From the NCBI RefSeq assembly GCF_001808185.1, contig NZ_CP017668.1:3224001-3288000 (forward strand): a DNA stretch of 64,000 bases, in the 5' to 3' direction. Made by a program: the position numbers and the translations under genes. Shown here in pieces: positions 16,351 to 24,400 of the stretch. The stretch's first letter is position 1. Every line of letters starts with the position of its first letter. The notes under the pieces were generated by a model. That model was not told the origin of the DNA, did not search any database, and saw only the letters and a list, made by a program, of their open reading frames with translations. Source of the DNA: Jeongeupia sp. USM3. Lineage in GTDB: Bacteria > Pseudomonadota > Gammaproteobacteria > Burkholderiales > Chitinibacteraceae.

Positions 16351-17406
16351 ATGGCAACTCCAGTCACCAATCTGTCTTCCTCCACCGGCGCCGTGGCGAC
16401 CAAGGCCGCGTCGTCGCGCGATCCCGGCCAGCGGGAGGATTTCGGCAGCGCACTGGCGCGCGAGGTGGCCGCACGCCAGCCGGCGCAGACCACGGAGAGC
16501 AAGGACGCGTCGACGGCGCAGCAGGATGCCCGCGACGACGCGCCCGAACCCGGCGATGCCGCCACGCCATGGCTGGCCTTGCTGCAGTCGATGGCGCAGG
16601 TCGTCGCACAGCCGCTGCCGCAGGAAGAAGAAGTTGCCGGCGCGACGCTGCAGGACACGCCGGTCGACCCGCTGGCTGCGGCCGTGACGCCGGCGCTGAT
16701 GCCGCAGGTCGCCACCGCAACGGTTCAGGATGGCGCCGATGCACCGGCTGCCGCTGCCGTGCAGGCCGCCGCGCCGCTGGCAACCGAGACGGACGAAGTT
16801 GCCGCCCACGGCAAACCGTTGCCGGCCGGACTTGCCGCCGTCGAGACCGGCGAGAACGGCGAGACGGTCGATCCGGCACAGTTTGCCGCCGCCCGCAGCG
16901 AGACCGCATTCCGCCCCGCCGCCGAGCCGGTGGCAGCGCCGGTGAAACCGGCGCCGACCCACCACGTGTCGACGCCCGTTGGCGAATCGCGCTGGGGCGA
17001 CGCGGTCGCGCAGCGTGTGGCAATGATGATCGGTCGCCAGGAGCAGAAGCTCGAGATGCAGCTCAACCCGCCGAACCTCGGGCCGATGGACGTGCAGCTG
17101 ACGCTGGCGCACGACCAGGCCAGCGTCGTCTTCGCCAGCCAGCACGCCGCGGTGCGCGAGGCACTGGCCGCCGCGACGCCGCGGCTGACCGCGCTGCTTG
17201 CCGACCAGGGCATCCAGCTCGTCAACGTTCAGGTCGCCAGCGATTCGCTCAACCAGCACGCGCAGCAGCAGGCGCAGTCGGACCCGGGCCCGTCGCAGCA
17301 GCGTAGTCCCGGCGGGACAAGCGCAGCCGAGCCGGCCGAATTGCGCGTCGATCTCGGTACCCGCCGCCTGCCGGTCAGCGGCGGCGGCTTGAGCTTCTAC
17401 GCCTGA
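16351..17406 (+). CDS. fliK: Flagellar hook-length control protein FliK
   Basis: A 351-residue secreted ruler protein. The first 220 residues are Ala/Pro-rich and of low complexity; the conserved C-terminal domain (about residues 225-330) contains QEQKLEMQLNPPNLGPMDVQ and ends in the family style. It measures hook length and triggers the FlhB switch. The start at 16351 (MATPVTNLSSS) gives a normal FliK; an upstream in-frame extension overlaps flhB. It begins the fliKLMNOPQR series. Confidence 0.88.
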   Translation: MATPVTNLSSSTGAVATKAASSRDPGQREDFGSALAREVAARQPAQTTESKDASTAQQDARDDAPEPGDAATPWLALLQSMAQVVAQPLPQEEEVAGATLQDTPVDPLAAAVTPALMPQVATATVQDGADAPAAAAVQAAAPLATETDEVAAHGKPLPAGLAAVETGENGETVDPAQFAAARSETAFRPAAEPVAAPVKPAPTHHVSTPVGESRWGDAVAQRVAMMIGRQEQKLEMQLNPPNLGPMDVQLTLAHDQASVVFASQHAAVREALAAATPRLTALLADQGIQLVNVQVASDSLNQHAQQQAQSDPGPSQQRSPGGTSAAEPAELRVDLGTRRLPVSGGGLSFYA

Positions 17407-17440
17407 ATGGCCCGCGCTGAGAGTGGTGCAAGGGCTTGTT

Positions 17441-17469
17441 TATAATTAGTTATTAATCTTTGCTATAAT
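17441..17469 (+). promoter_or_regulatory. AT-rich promoter region of fliL
   Basis: Two TATAAT hexamers (17441-17446 and 17464-17469) stand in an unusually AT-rich patch between fliK and fliL. No good -35 at 17 bp is seen for either, so the exact promoter is uncertain. The position suggests a separate start for the fliL-fliR genes. Confidence 0.35.
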
Positions 17470-17542
17470 CGCCGCGCTCAACGACCAGGCCCCGCCCGGG
17501 GCCGCTTTGACGCGATCATCATCGCGCTGACAGGGTGGATTC

Positions 17543-18043
17543 ATGGCCGAAGCTCAGCCGAAAGGCAACAAGAAGCTCATTATCATCATCGCCGCCGTGC
17601 TGGCGGTGGTTCTGCTTGCTGCGGCCGGTGCCGCCGCGTTCCTGCTGACGCGCTCGGCGGATGCCGGCGACGAGGTTGCCACGGCGCAGGAAACCGGCAA
17701 GAAGAAGGCCGGCAAGGACGCCGATCACCCGCCCATCTTCGAAAAGCTGCAACAGTTCACCGTCAATTTGAACTCGCCCGACGAAGATGCCATGCTGCAA
17801 ACCGACATCGTCGTCGAATTGGCCGACGCCAAGAGCCAGGAGCGGATCAAGGCGCAGATGCCCAAGATCCAGAGCCAGGTGAACCAGCTCCTGCGCAGCA
17901 AGTCGCCGCAGGACGTGCGCGCAGTCGACGGCATGACCAAACTCGGCGGCGAAGTCCGTGCGCTGATCAACCGGACGCTCGGCGCCGAGGGCGACGAAGA
18001 AGGCGTGCTGTCGGTCAACTTCACGACCTTCATCGTCCAGTGA
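17543..18043 (+). CDS. fliL: Flagellar basal body-associated protein FliL
   Basis: A 166-residue inner-membrane protein with a short cytoplasmic tail, one membrane helix (residues 12-35: IIIIAAVLAVVLLAAAGAAA) and a periplasmic stomatin-like domain (FTVNLNSPDEDAMLQTDIVVE). It surrounds or supports stator units. It is the first gene of a tight series, 33 nt before fliM. Confidence 0.96.
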   Translation: MAEAQPKGNKKLIIIIAAVLAVVLLAAAGAAAFLLTRSADAGDEVATAQETGKKKAGKDADHPPIFEKLQQFTVNLNSPDEDAMLQTDIVVELADAKSQERIKAQMPKIQSQVNQLLRSKSPQDVRAVDGMTKLGGEVRALINRTLGAEGDEEGVLSVNFTTFIVQ

Positions 18044-18076
18044 TGACGTCTTTGCGAGCCGACGGACGCTGAATAC

Positions 18077-19087
18077 ATGGCAGACGATATCCTTTCCCAG
18101 GAAGAGGTCGACGCGCTGCTGCGCGGCGTGACCGGGGAAGAAGACGAGTCCGACGAGTCCGGTGACGCCTCTGCGGTACGCACCTACGACATCGGCCGCC
18201 AGGAGCGCATCGTCCGCGGCCGGATGCCGACGCTCGAGATCATCAACGAGCGCTTTGCCCGCAACCTGCGGATCGCACTGTTCAACTTCATGCGCCGCAA
18301 TGCCGAGATCAGCGTCGGCGCGGTCCGGGTGCAGAAGTACAGCGAGTTCATCCGCAACCTCGTCGTGCCGACCAACCTCAACCTGATCCAGATGAAGCCG
18401 TTGCGCGGCACCGGCCTGTTCATCTTCGATCCGGATTTCGTCTTCCTCGTCGTCGACAACCTGTTCGGGTCGGACGGCCGCTATCATGTGCGTGTCGAGG
18501 GGCGGGACTTCACGCCGACCGAGCAGCGGATCATCCAGCGCCTGCTCGACGTGGTGTTCGAGGAATACCAGAAAGCGTGGAAGCCGGTGTTCGAGTGCGA
18601 GTTCGGCTACCTGCGCTCGGAAATGAACACGCAGTTCGCCAATATCGCGACGCCGACCGAGGTCGTCGTTGCCTACACGTTCCGGATCGAGCTCGGCGCC
18701 AGCGGCGGCGATTTCCACGTCTGCCTGCCGTACTCGATGATCGAGCCGATCCGCGACATGCTCTACAGCACGATGCAGGCCGACCGGATCGAATCGGACA
18801 ACCGCTGGCTGAAACTGCTGCAAAGCCAGGTGCAGAATGCCGAGGTCGACCTGATCGCGACGCTCGGCAATGCGGACATCACGCTTGGCGACATCCTCAA
18901 CCTCAAGGCCGGCGACGTGATCTCGCTGGAGATCCCGCAGGCGATCGTCGCCGAGGTCGACGGCGTGCCGGTGCTCGAATGCAAGTATGGTATTCTCAAC
19001 GGCCAGTATGCGTTGAAGGTCAACCGGGTGCTCGGCACTCCTGACGGCGCGCAGGATGAAGCAGGTCAGGGAGAACAGCATGGCTGA
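18077..19087 (+). CDS. fliM: Flagellar motor switch protein FliM
   Basis: A 336-residue C-ring protein. The N-terminal LSQEEVDALLRGV is the CheY-P binding peptide. The middle domain carries RMPTLEIINERFARNLR, and the C-terminal SpoA domain resembles FliN. It switches rotation direction. Its stop overlaps the first codons of fliN. Confidence 0.98.
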   Translation: MADDILSQEEVDALLRGVTGEEDESDESGDASAVRTYDIGRQERIVRGRMPTLEIINERFARNLRIALFNFMRRNAEISVGAVRVQKYSEFIRNLVVPTNLNLIQMKPLRGTGLFIFDPDFVFLVVDNLFGSDGRYHVRVEGRDFTPTEQRIIQRLLDVVFEEYQKAWKPVFECEFGYLRSEMNTQFANIATPTEVVVAYTFRIELGASGGDFHVCLPYSMIEPIRDMLYSTMQADRIESDNRWLKLLQSQVQNAEVDLIATLGNADITLGDILNLKAGDVISLEIPQAIVAEVDGVPVLECKYGILNGQYALKVNRVLGTPDGAQDEAGQGEQHG

Positions 19088-19517
19088 CGAGAACACAGAC
19101 AACAGCCAGGCCGACGAGGTGATGGACGACTGGGCCGCGGCAATGGCCGAACAGGCGCAGAGCGAGGCTGCCGAAACCGAGGCCGTGCAGGCGTCGGTGC
19201 AGGCTGCCGACATTTTCGAGCGCTTCGACACCGCGCCGTCTGCCGGTGCCGGTCGCGGCAATATCGACATGATCCTCGATATTCCGGTGACGCTGACGGT
19301 CGAACTCGGCCGGACCAAGATCGCGATCCGCAGCCTGCTGCAACTGGCACAGGGTTCGGTCGTCGAGCTCGACGGGCTCGCCGGCGAGCCGATGGACGTG
19401 CTCGTCAACGGCTGCCTGATCGCGCAGGGCGAGGTCGTCGTCGTCAACGACAAGTTCGGTATCCGCCTCACCGACATCATCACGCCGGCCGAACGCATTC
19501 GCCGGTTGCACAAGTAG
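19080..19517 (+). CDS. fliN: Flagellar motor switch protein FliN
   Basis: A 145-residue C-ring protein. The acidic N-terminal part (residues 1-60) precedes the SpoA domain: MILDIPVTLTVELGRTKIAI, LLQLAQGSVVELDGLAGEP, GEVVVVNDKFGIRL. The ATG at 19080 is preferred over 19056 because GGGAG lies upstream; it overlaps the fliM stop by 8 nt. Confidence 0.97.
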   Translation: MADENTDNSQADEVMDDWAAAMAEQAQSEAAETEAVQASVQAADIFERFDTAPSAGAGRGNIDMILDIPVTLTVELGRTKIAIRSLLQLAQGSVVELDGLAGEPMDVLVNGCLIAQGEVVVVNDKFGIRLTDIITPAERIRRLHK

Positions 19518-19522
19518 AATCC

Positions 19523-19933
19523 ATGCGTTTTTCCCCGTTTGCGCTGGCCGCGCTGCCCGGCCTTGCGTCGGCGCAGGCGTCGGTGCCGGCCGTCGCCAGC
19601 CCCGGCATCGGCCAGTTCGTCCAGGTGCTGGCGATGCTGGCGCTGGTGCTGGCACTGATCGTCGGTGCAGCCTGGCTGATGCGGCGTTTCTCGCTGCTGC
19701 CCGGCCAGGCCGGAGGCCGGCTGCGCGTCGTCTCGGGCGTGATGGTCGGGCCAAAGGAGCGCGTCGTCATCGTCGAGCACGGCGAGACCTGGCTGCTGCT
19801 GGGCGTGACCGCACAGTCGGTCAACCTGCTGCACACCGAGCCGCGCCCGGCCGATGCACCGGACGCGCAGCAGGCGCCGTTGCCGCCGTTTGCCGAGAAG
19901 CTCGCCGCGTTGATGAAGAAGGGCAAGGCGTGA
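19523..19933 (+). CDS. fliO: Flagellar biosynthesis protein FliO
   Basis: A 136-residue protein with a cleavable-looking N-terminus, one membrane helix (about residues 30-55: VLAMLALVLALIVGAAWLMRR) and a small cytoplasmic domain (LRVVSGVMVGPKERVVIVEHGETWLLLGVT). FliO helps assemble the FliP ring. It begins 5 nt after fliN and its stop overlaps the fliP GTG start. Confidence 0.94.
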   Translation: MRFSPFALAALPGLASAQASVPAVASPGIGQFVQVLAMLALVLALIVGAAWLMRRFSLLPGQAGGRLRVVSGVMVGPKERVVIVEHGETWLLLGVTAQSVNLLHTEPRPADAPDAQQAPLPPFAEKLAALMKKGKA

Positions 19934-20670
19934 GGCGCTGGCTGCTGGCGTTGGCGCTGCTGTCCGCCACCGGTGCCGCGATCGCCGCCGAGCCCGGCCT
20001 GCCGTTCATGAGCGCGACCCAGGGCGCCGGCGGCACCGCCTACAGCCTGTCGCTGCAGACCCTGCTGTTCCTGACCGCACTGACCTTCCTGCCGGCGATG
20101 CTGCTGATGATGACGGCGTTCACGCGCATCGTCATCGTGCTGTCCTTGCTGCGCCAGGCGCTCGGTACGACGATGGCGCCGCCGAACCAGGTCATCATCG
20201 GCATGTCGCTGTTCCTGACGCTGTTCGTGATGGCGCCGACCTTCGACAAGATCTACGCGCAGGCCTACCAGCCGTACTCGGAGCAGAAGATCGGCTTCAA
20301 CGAGATGCTCGACAAGGGCAGCGTGCCGCTGAAGGATTTCATGCTCAAGCAGACGCGGCAGAAGGATCTGGCGTTCTTTATCGAAGTCTCCGGCATGAAG
20401 AAGCCCAACGGCCCCGAGGATGTCAGCCTGCGCGTGCTGGTGCCGGCCTATGTGACCAGCGAGCTCAAGACCGCGTTCCAGATCGGCTTTCTGGTGTTCA
20501 TTCCCTTCCTGATCATCGACCTGGTCATCGCCAGCCTGCTGATGGCGATGGGGATGATGATGGTGTCGCCGGTGATCATCTCGCTGCCGTTCAAGCTGAT
20601 GCTGTTCGTGCTGGTCGACGGCTGGACCCTGCTGATGGGGTCGCTGGTACAGAGCTTCTACCTGGGGTAG
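19930..20670 (+). CDS. fliP: Flagellar export gate protein FliP
   Basis: A 246-residue gate component with a signal peptide (residues 1-20) and four membrane segments. Conserved FliP motifs are MTAFTRIVIVLSLLRQALGT, PPNQVIIGMSLFLT and the C-terminal LPFKLMLFVLVDGW. It starts with GTG at 19930, overlapping the fliO stop (GTGA), a start that a plain ATG search would miss. Five copies form the export pore with FliQ and FliR. Confidence 0.98.
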   Translation: MRRWLLALALLSATGAAIAAEPGLPFMSATQGAGGTAYSLSLQTLLFLTALTFLPAMLLMMTAFTRIVIVLSLLRQALGTTMAPPNQVIIGMSLFLTLFVMAPTFDKIYAQAYQPYSEQKIGFNEMLDKGSVPLKDFMLKQTRQKDLAFFIEVSGMKKPNGPEDVSLRVLVPAYVTSELKTAFQIGFLVFIPFLIIDLVIASLLMAMGMMMVSPVIISLPFKLMLFVLVDGWTLLMGSLVQSFYLG

Positions 20671-20700
20671 CGGCGAAATGGATCGTGAGCGGGGCCTGAG

Positions 20701-20970
20701 ATGACGCCGGAAGCCGTAGTCACCGTGATGCAGAAGGCAATGGAGATGATGGTGCTGCTGGGCGGGCCGCTGTTGCTGGCGATGCTTGCGACCGGTCTGG
20801 TCGTCAGCATCTTCCAGGCGGCGACGCAGATCAACGAGGCGACGCTGTCGTTTATCCCGAAGCTGCTCATCGCCTTCATTGTCTTCGTGCTCGCCGGGCC
20901 GTGGATGATCGAAACGGCGATGGATTACACGGTGCGGCTGTACCAGAGCATTCCGCAGCTGATCGGTTGA
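20701..20970 (+). CDS. fliQ: Flagellar export gate protein FliQ
   Basis: An 89-residue protein with two membrane helices and the family core GGPLLLAMLATGLVVSIFQA and ATQINEATLSFIPK. It packs around FliP/FliR in the export gate. The stop TGA overlaps the fliR ATG by one base. Confidence 0.98.
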   Translation: MTPEAVVTVMQKAMEMMVLLGGPLLLAMLATGLVVSIFQAATQINEATLSFIPKLLIAFIVFVLAGPWMIETAMDYTVRLYQSIPQLIG

Positions 20971-21758
20971 TGTTCACCGTCACGCAGGCGCAGATCGAGC
21001 TCTGGCTGGCGCTGTTCTGGTGGCCGTTCTGCCGCTTTTTCGGCCTGCTGATCGCCGATCCGATCTTCTCCAACAAGGTGGTGCCGGTGCGGCTGCGCAT
21101 CGGGCTGGCGATTGCGCTGTCCATCCTGGTTGCGCCGATGCTGAGTCCGCCGGCCGGCGTCAACGCCGTGTCGCCCGCGGGCATCCTGATTGCCGTCAAC
21201 CAGCTCGTGATCGGCGTGATGCTGGGTTTCGCGGTCCGGCTGATGTTCAACGCCGTGGACATGGCGGGGCAGCTGATCGGCCTGCAGATGGGTCTCGGCT
21301 TCGCCAGCTTCTACGATCCGCACAGCGCCGCCAACGTCCCCATCGTCGCGCAGTTCATCAACATGATGCTGCTGCTGGTTTTCCTGGCGCTCAACGGTCA
21401 CCTGATCGTGCTGCGCATTCTGGTCGAGAGCTTCACGCTGCTGCCGATCGACGCCGCGCCGCTCGGCGCCGGCGGCTTCCGGCTGCTGGTCGAGCAGGGG
21501 GCGTCGATTTTCCGTCTCGGCCTGATGCTGGCACTGCCGGTGGTCGGCGTGCTGCTGATCACCAACCTGGCGATCGGCATCATGACCCGCGCCGCGCCGC
21601 AGCTGAACGTGTTCGCGATCGGCTTTCCGCTGCTGCTGGCGATCGGCGTCGCCGCGATGTACCTGAGCCTGCCGTACATGCTGCCGCATATCGAGGCGAT
21701 GCTGGCGACGCTGACCCGCTTCGCCACGCAGATGTTCGCCGCGCTGCGCCCGGCGTAG
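20970..21758 (+). CDS. fliR: Flagellar export gate protein FliR
   Basis: A 262-residue membrane protein with about six helices. Typical segments are FFGLLIADPIFSNKVVPVRL, VRLMFNAVDMAGQLIGLQMG and FASFYDP. The start at 20970 (MFTVTQAQIELW) overlaps the fliQ stop (TGATG); an upstream in-frame ATG lies inside fliQ and is not used. It ends the flagellar series. Confidence 0.97.
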   Translation: MFTVTQAQIELWLALFWWPFCRFFGLLIADPIFSNKVVPVRLRIGLAIALSILVAPMLSPPAGVNAVSPAGILIAVNQLVIGVMLGFAVRLMFNAVDMAGQLIGLQMGLGFASFYDPHSAANVPIVAQFINMMLLLVFLALNGHLIVLRILVESFTLLPIDAAPLGAGGFRLLVEQGASIFRLGLMLALPVVGVLLITNLAIGIMTRAAPQLNVFAIGFPLLLAIGVAAMYLSLPYMLPHIEAMLATLTRFATQMFAALRPA

Positions 21759-21885
21759 CGATCCGGCCGATGCCCGCAGCCATGCCGCATGGCCCGCGTT
21801 CCGGCCGCTGAGGGCGCCAGCCGCGAGGCGTCGCCGGCGCATCGGCCGCGCCAAACCGCTCATGGCGGCATGAATTCCCGACTGG

Positions 21886-21914
21886 TTTACTCGGTTATTG
21901 GCCGCCGGTATAAT
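21886..21914 (+). promoter_or_regulatory. Strong sigma-70 promoter of folE2
   Basis: TTTACT (21886-21891), a 17-bp spacer and a perfect TATAAT (21909-21914). It stands 60 bp before the folE2 ATG. Confidence 0.75.
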
Positions 21915-21936
21915 GGCTGCGCTTTCAATTAAATAC

Positions 21937-21957
21937 CGGTTGTCCGGCCGACAACCG
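21937..21957 (+). promoter_or_regulatory. Perfect inverted repeat in the folE2 leader
   Basis: CGGTTGTC-CGGCC-GACAACCG: 8-bp arms with a 5-nt loop, placed after the -10 box and 16 nt before the ATG. It could be an operator or an RNA hairpin in the leader. It lacks the AT-rich centre expected of a Zur box. Confidence 0.5.
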
Positions 21958-21973
21958 CTGGAGTGATACCCCG

Positions 21974-22768
21974 ATGAACGCCCCGCAGTCCATTCCCGAC
22001 GTGCAAAGCACCCCCGACCTGCGCAATATCGCGATCAACAAGGTCGGGATCAAGTCGATCCGCCATCCGGTCCGCGTCGCCGACCGCAGCGAGGGCGTGC
22101 AGCATACGGTGGCGACATTCGACATGTACGTGTTCCTGCCGCAGCATTTCAAGGGCACGCACATGAGCCGCTTCGTCGAGATCCTCAACGGCCACGAACG
22201 CGAGATCTCGGTCGATTCGTTTGAGACCATCCTGCGGCAGATGTGCGAGCGGCTCGAAGCCGAAGCCGGTTATCTGGAAATGCGTTTCCCGTACTTCATC
22301 AACAAGACCGCGCCGGTGTCGGGCGTCGAGAGCCTGCTCGACTACGACGTGGCGCTGATCGGCGAGTTGAAGAACGGCGTGTTTACCCAGCAGCTCAAGG
22401 TGCTGGTGCCGGTGACCAGCCTGTGCCCGTGCTCGAAGAAGATCTCGCAGTACGGTGCGCACAACCAGCGCAGCCATGTGACGATCACCGCCACGCTGGG
22501 CGAGCACGTGTGGATCGAGGAACTGGTGCAGATCGTCGAGGCCGAGGCATCGTGCGAGCTCTACGGCCTCTTGAAGCGCCCGGACGAGAAGTTCGTCACC
22601 GAACGCGCGTACGAGAACCCGAAGTTTGTCGAGGACATGGTCCGCGATGTCGCGGCGCGGCTGAACGCCGATGCGCGCGTCGTCGCCTATACGGTCGAGT
22701 CGGAGAATTTCGAGTCGATCCACAACCACTCGGCGTACGCGCTGATCGAGCACGACAAGCGCGGCTGA
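21974..22768 (+). CDS. folE2: GTP cyclohydrolase I, type IB (FolE2)
   Basis: A 264-residue enzyme making 7,8-dihydroneopterin triphosphate from GTP for folate and queuosine-related pathways. Family motifs are NKVGIKSIRHPVRV, the catalytic SLCPCSKKISQYGAHNQRSHV and the C-terminal ESENFESIHNHSAYA. FolE2 is the metal-flexible alternative to the Zn enzyme FolE. It has its own strong promoter and a shared terminator with the convergent gene downstream. Confidence 0.96.
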   Translation: MNAPQSIPDVQSTPDLRNIAINKVGIKSIRHPVRVADRSEGVQHTVATFDMYVFLPQHFKGTHMSRFVEILNGHEREISVDSFETILRQMCERLEAEAGYLEMRFPYFINKTAPVSGVESLLDYDVALIGELKNGVFTQQLKVLVPVTSLCPCSKKISQYGAHNQRSHVTITATLGEHVWIEELVQIVEAEASCELYGLLKRPDEKFVTERAYENPKFVEDMVRDVAARLNADARVVAYTVESENFESIHNHSAYALIEHDKRG

Positions 22769-22783
22769 GCGCGATCGGGCGAA

Positions 22784-22811
22784 TCAAACGGGGCCGTCGG
22801 CCCCGTTTTGC
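22784..22811. terminator. Bidirectional terminator between folE2 and the convergent barrel gene
   Basis: Stem AAACGGGGCC (22786-22795), loop GTC, stem GGCCCCGTTT (22799-22808), followed by T on the plus strand and preceded by A. The stop codon of the minus-strand gene (22784-22786) touches the stem, so its last codons form the hairpin. Confidence 0.8.
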
Positions 22812-24061
22812 ATGGGGGGCTGCGCGGGCGCCTGCACGCGGGCGACCGGCGTGACCGCCGCATTGCCGTTGCTGTCGACAATGCGCGCCGCCAGCGTGTA
22901 GCTGCGGCCGTCGGCCGGCAGCGCCAGTCTGATCCGTGCCGACAGCGTGCCGCTGCGCCCGAGCAGCGGACTCGGGCCGCCGGGGACGACCAGCGGGGCG
23001 GCGTCGCCAAGCCAGGACAGCGCGACCACCGGATACTGCGATTGCACCGACAGGTTCACGCTGGTCGCCGTATCGCCCGACAGGCTGGCACTGAAGGCCG
23101 GTTCCGCTTCGCTGCGGCCCTGCCATGCGATGACGCCGTTGCGGTCGACGAAATCGTCGCGCCGGCGCGTCAGGCTGTTCGCTGGCGCGTCGTTGCGCAA
23201 CTGCCTGGCCAGCGGCACGCCGAAGCGGTAGCTGAGCGTTGCCTGCACCTGCCAGTCGCGCTCGTCATCATCGTCGCGCCGGTAGCTGGCGCCGACGCTG
23301 AACAGCGGGACCGGCGTGTAGTGCAGCGACGCGGTGACGGCCGAGGGGTTGTCGCGTGCGTCGTCGTTGCCGGCCATCGTGATGGCGTCGCCGCGATAGC
23401 GCTCGAACTTCAGGCTGCCGCCGAGCTGCGGGTAACCGGGCAGGTAGGCGCGCGCATCCAGATCGAAGCCCGGTGCGGCGCGTTCGCTGCGGTCAGCGTC
23501 GTCCTGCCCGACCGGCACATAGGCATTGACGGCGAGGCTGACAAAGTCGCTGCTGATGCTGTTGCCGATACCCAGCCGTGTCGCGTCGCCGCCCTGGTCG
23601 ACAAAGGCGCTGTAGCCGAGCAGCCAGTCGCCGTGCTGCTCGCGCTGGACGACACCGAGATTGGTCACGGTCCGCTCGTGGTCGCTGTGGACGCCGAGCT
23701 GGGTGAAGCGGCTGCGCGGCCCGGACTCGTCGATCGGCAACAGTAGGTCGGCACCGGCGCTGGCGAGCCGGCCGTCGTCGCCGAGGCTGGTGTCGATCCG
23801 TGCCTTGCCATAGCGGTCGAGCAGGGACTCGAGCCGGCTCGACGTCCGGTCGAGCAGGGTGGAGCGCCAGCCGTACTCGCCGGCCGACAGCGATTGCTCG
23901 GTGAGTGTCGCCAGCGCCTTTTCGCCATCGCCGCGGCTGATGCCGCTGCCGATGTCGGGCAGCGCAGCGGTGCCGCTGGCGTCGGTGCGGAACGGGGCGT
24001 CGCTCGCGCCGGCCTGCGTACAGGCCAGCAGCAGGACGGCCAGCAGGGTGGAACGGTTCAT
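22784..24061 (-). CDS. Inverse autotransporter beta-barrel protein (intimin/YchO-like), minimal form
   Basis: A 425-residue secreted protein. Signal peptide (MNRSTLLAVLLLACTQAGAS), then about residues 50-300 rich in aromatic-ended beta strands with LLDRYGKARIDTSLGDDG, GADLLLPIDE, YSAFVDQGGDATRLGIG and DARAYLPGY, all typical of the intimin-type barrel. The last 110 residues look like one beta-sandwich domain. There is no LysM and no long adhesin passenger. The ATG at 24061 has GGGGA 3-7 nt ahead; an upstream in-frame extension lacks a signal peptide. Role probably outer-membrane or surface related. Confidence 0.75.
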   Translation of the reverse strand: MNRSTLLAVLLLACTQAGASDAPFRTDASGTAALPDIGSGISRGDGEKALATLTEQSLSAGEYGWRSTLLDRTSSRLESLLDRYGKARIDTSLGDDGRLASAGADLLLPIDESGPRSRFTQLGVHSDHERTVTNLGVVQREQHGDWLLGYSAFVDQGGDATRLGIGNSISSDFVSLAVNAYVPVGQDDADRSERAAPGFDLDARAYLPGYPQLGGSLKFERYRGDAITMAGNDDARDNPSAVTASLHYTPVPLFSVGASYRRDDDDERDWQVQATLSYRFGVPLARQLRNDAPANSLTRRRDDFVDRNGVIAWQGRSEAEPAFSASLSGDTATSVNLSVQSQYPVVALSWLGDAAPLVVPGGPSPLLGRSGTLSARIRLALPADGRSYTLAARIVDSNGNAAVTPVARVQAPAQPPMQNGADGPV

Positions 24062-24173
24062 CGTCCCCGATTCTGACAAAACCGCCGGGGCCGGTCCGTG
24101 ACTAATTTGCGAGCGGCAGGTGGGACGACGCCCGCGCTGGCGTATCATCCGGGCTCTCAACGAGGACCGGACC

Positions 24174-24371
24174 GTGTATATCCTGCTGATCGGCTATCTC
24201 TATGTCGTGGTGATGTTCGCCGCCGCCAGCGGCAGCGTCGCCAAGGCGATCGTGTGGATTGGGCTGCTCGGCGTGTTGCCGACCTGGCTGCTGATCTGGC
24301 TCAAGCGCCGGGGCCAGATCGTCCGCGAACGCAAGGCCGAGGAGGCAGCCCGCGAAACGGGCGATGAATGA
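24174..24371 (+). CDS. Small two-helix membrane protein, unknown function
   Basis: A 65-residue protein starting at GTG 24174 with GAGG 8 nt upstream. It has two membrane helices (residues 2-20 and 26-43) and a charged tail (LKRRGQIVRERKAEEAARE). It is too short for most gene finders when only ATG is allowed. It converges with pgeF, and its stop codon is one end of a 32-bp palindrome. I do not recognise a family. Confidence 0.6.
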   Translation: MYILLIGYLYVVVMFAAASGSVAKAIVWIGLLGVLPTWLLIWLKRRGQIVRERKAEEAARETGDE

Positions 24372-24400
24372 GCAACGCCGCCCGAGGGCGGCGTTGCTCA
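24369..24400. terminator. 32-bp perfect palindrome shared by two convergent genes
   Basis: TGAGCAACGCCGCCC-GA-GGGCGGCGTTGCTCA. The left TGA is the stop of the small membrane protein, the right TCA is the pgeF stop on the other strand. The 15-bp stem should stop transcription from both sides, though no T-tract follows. Confidence 0.7.
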
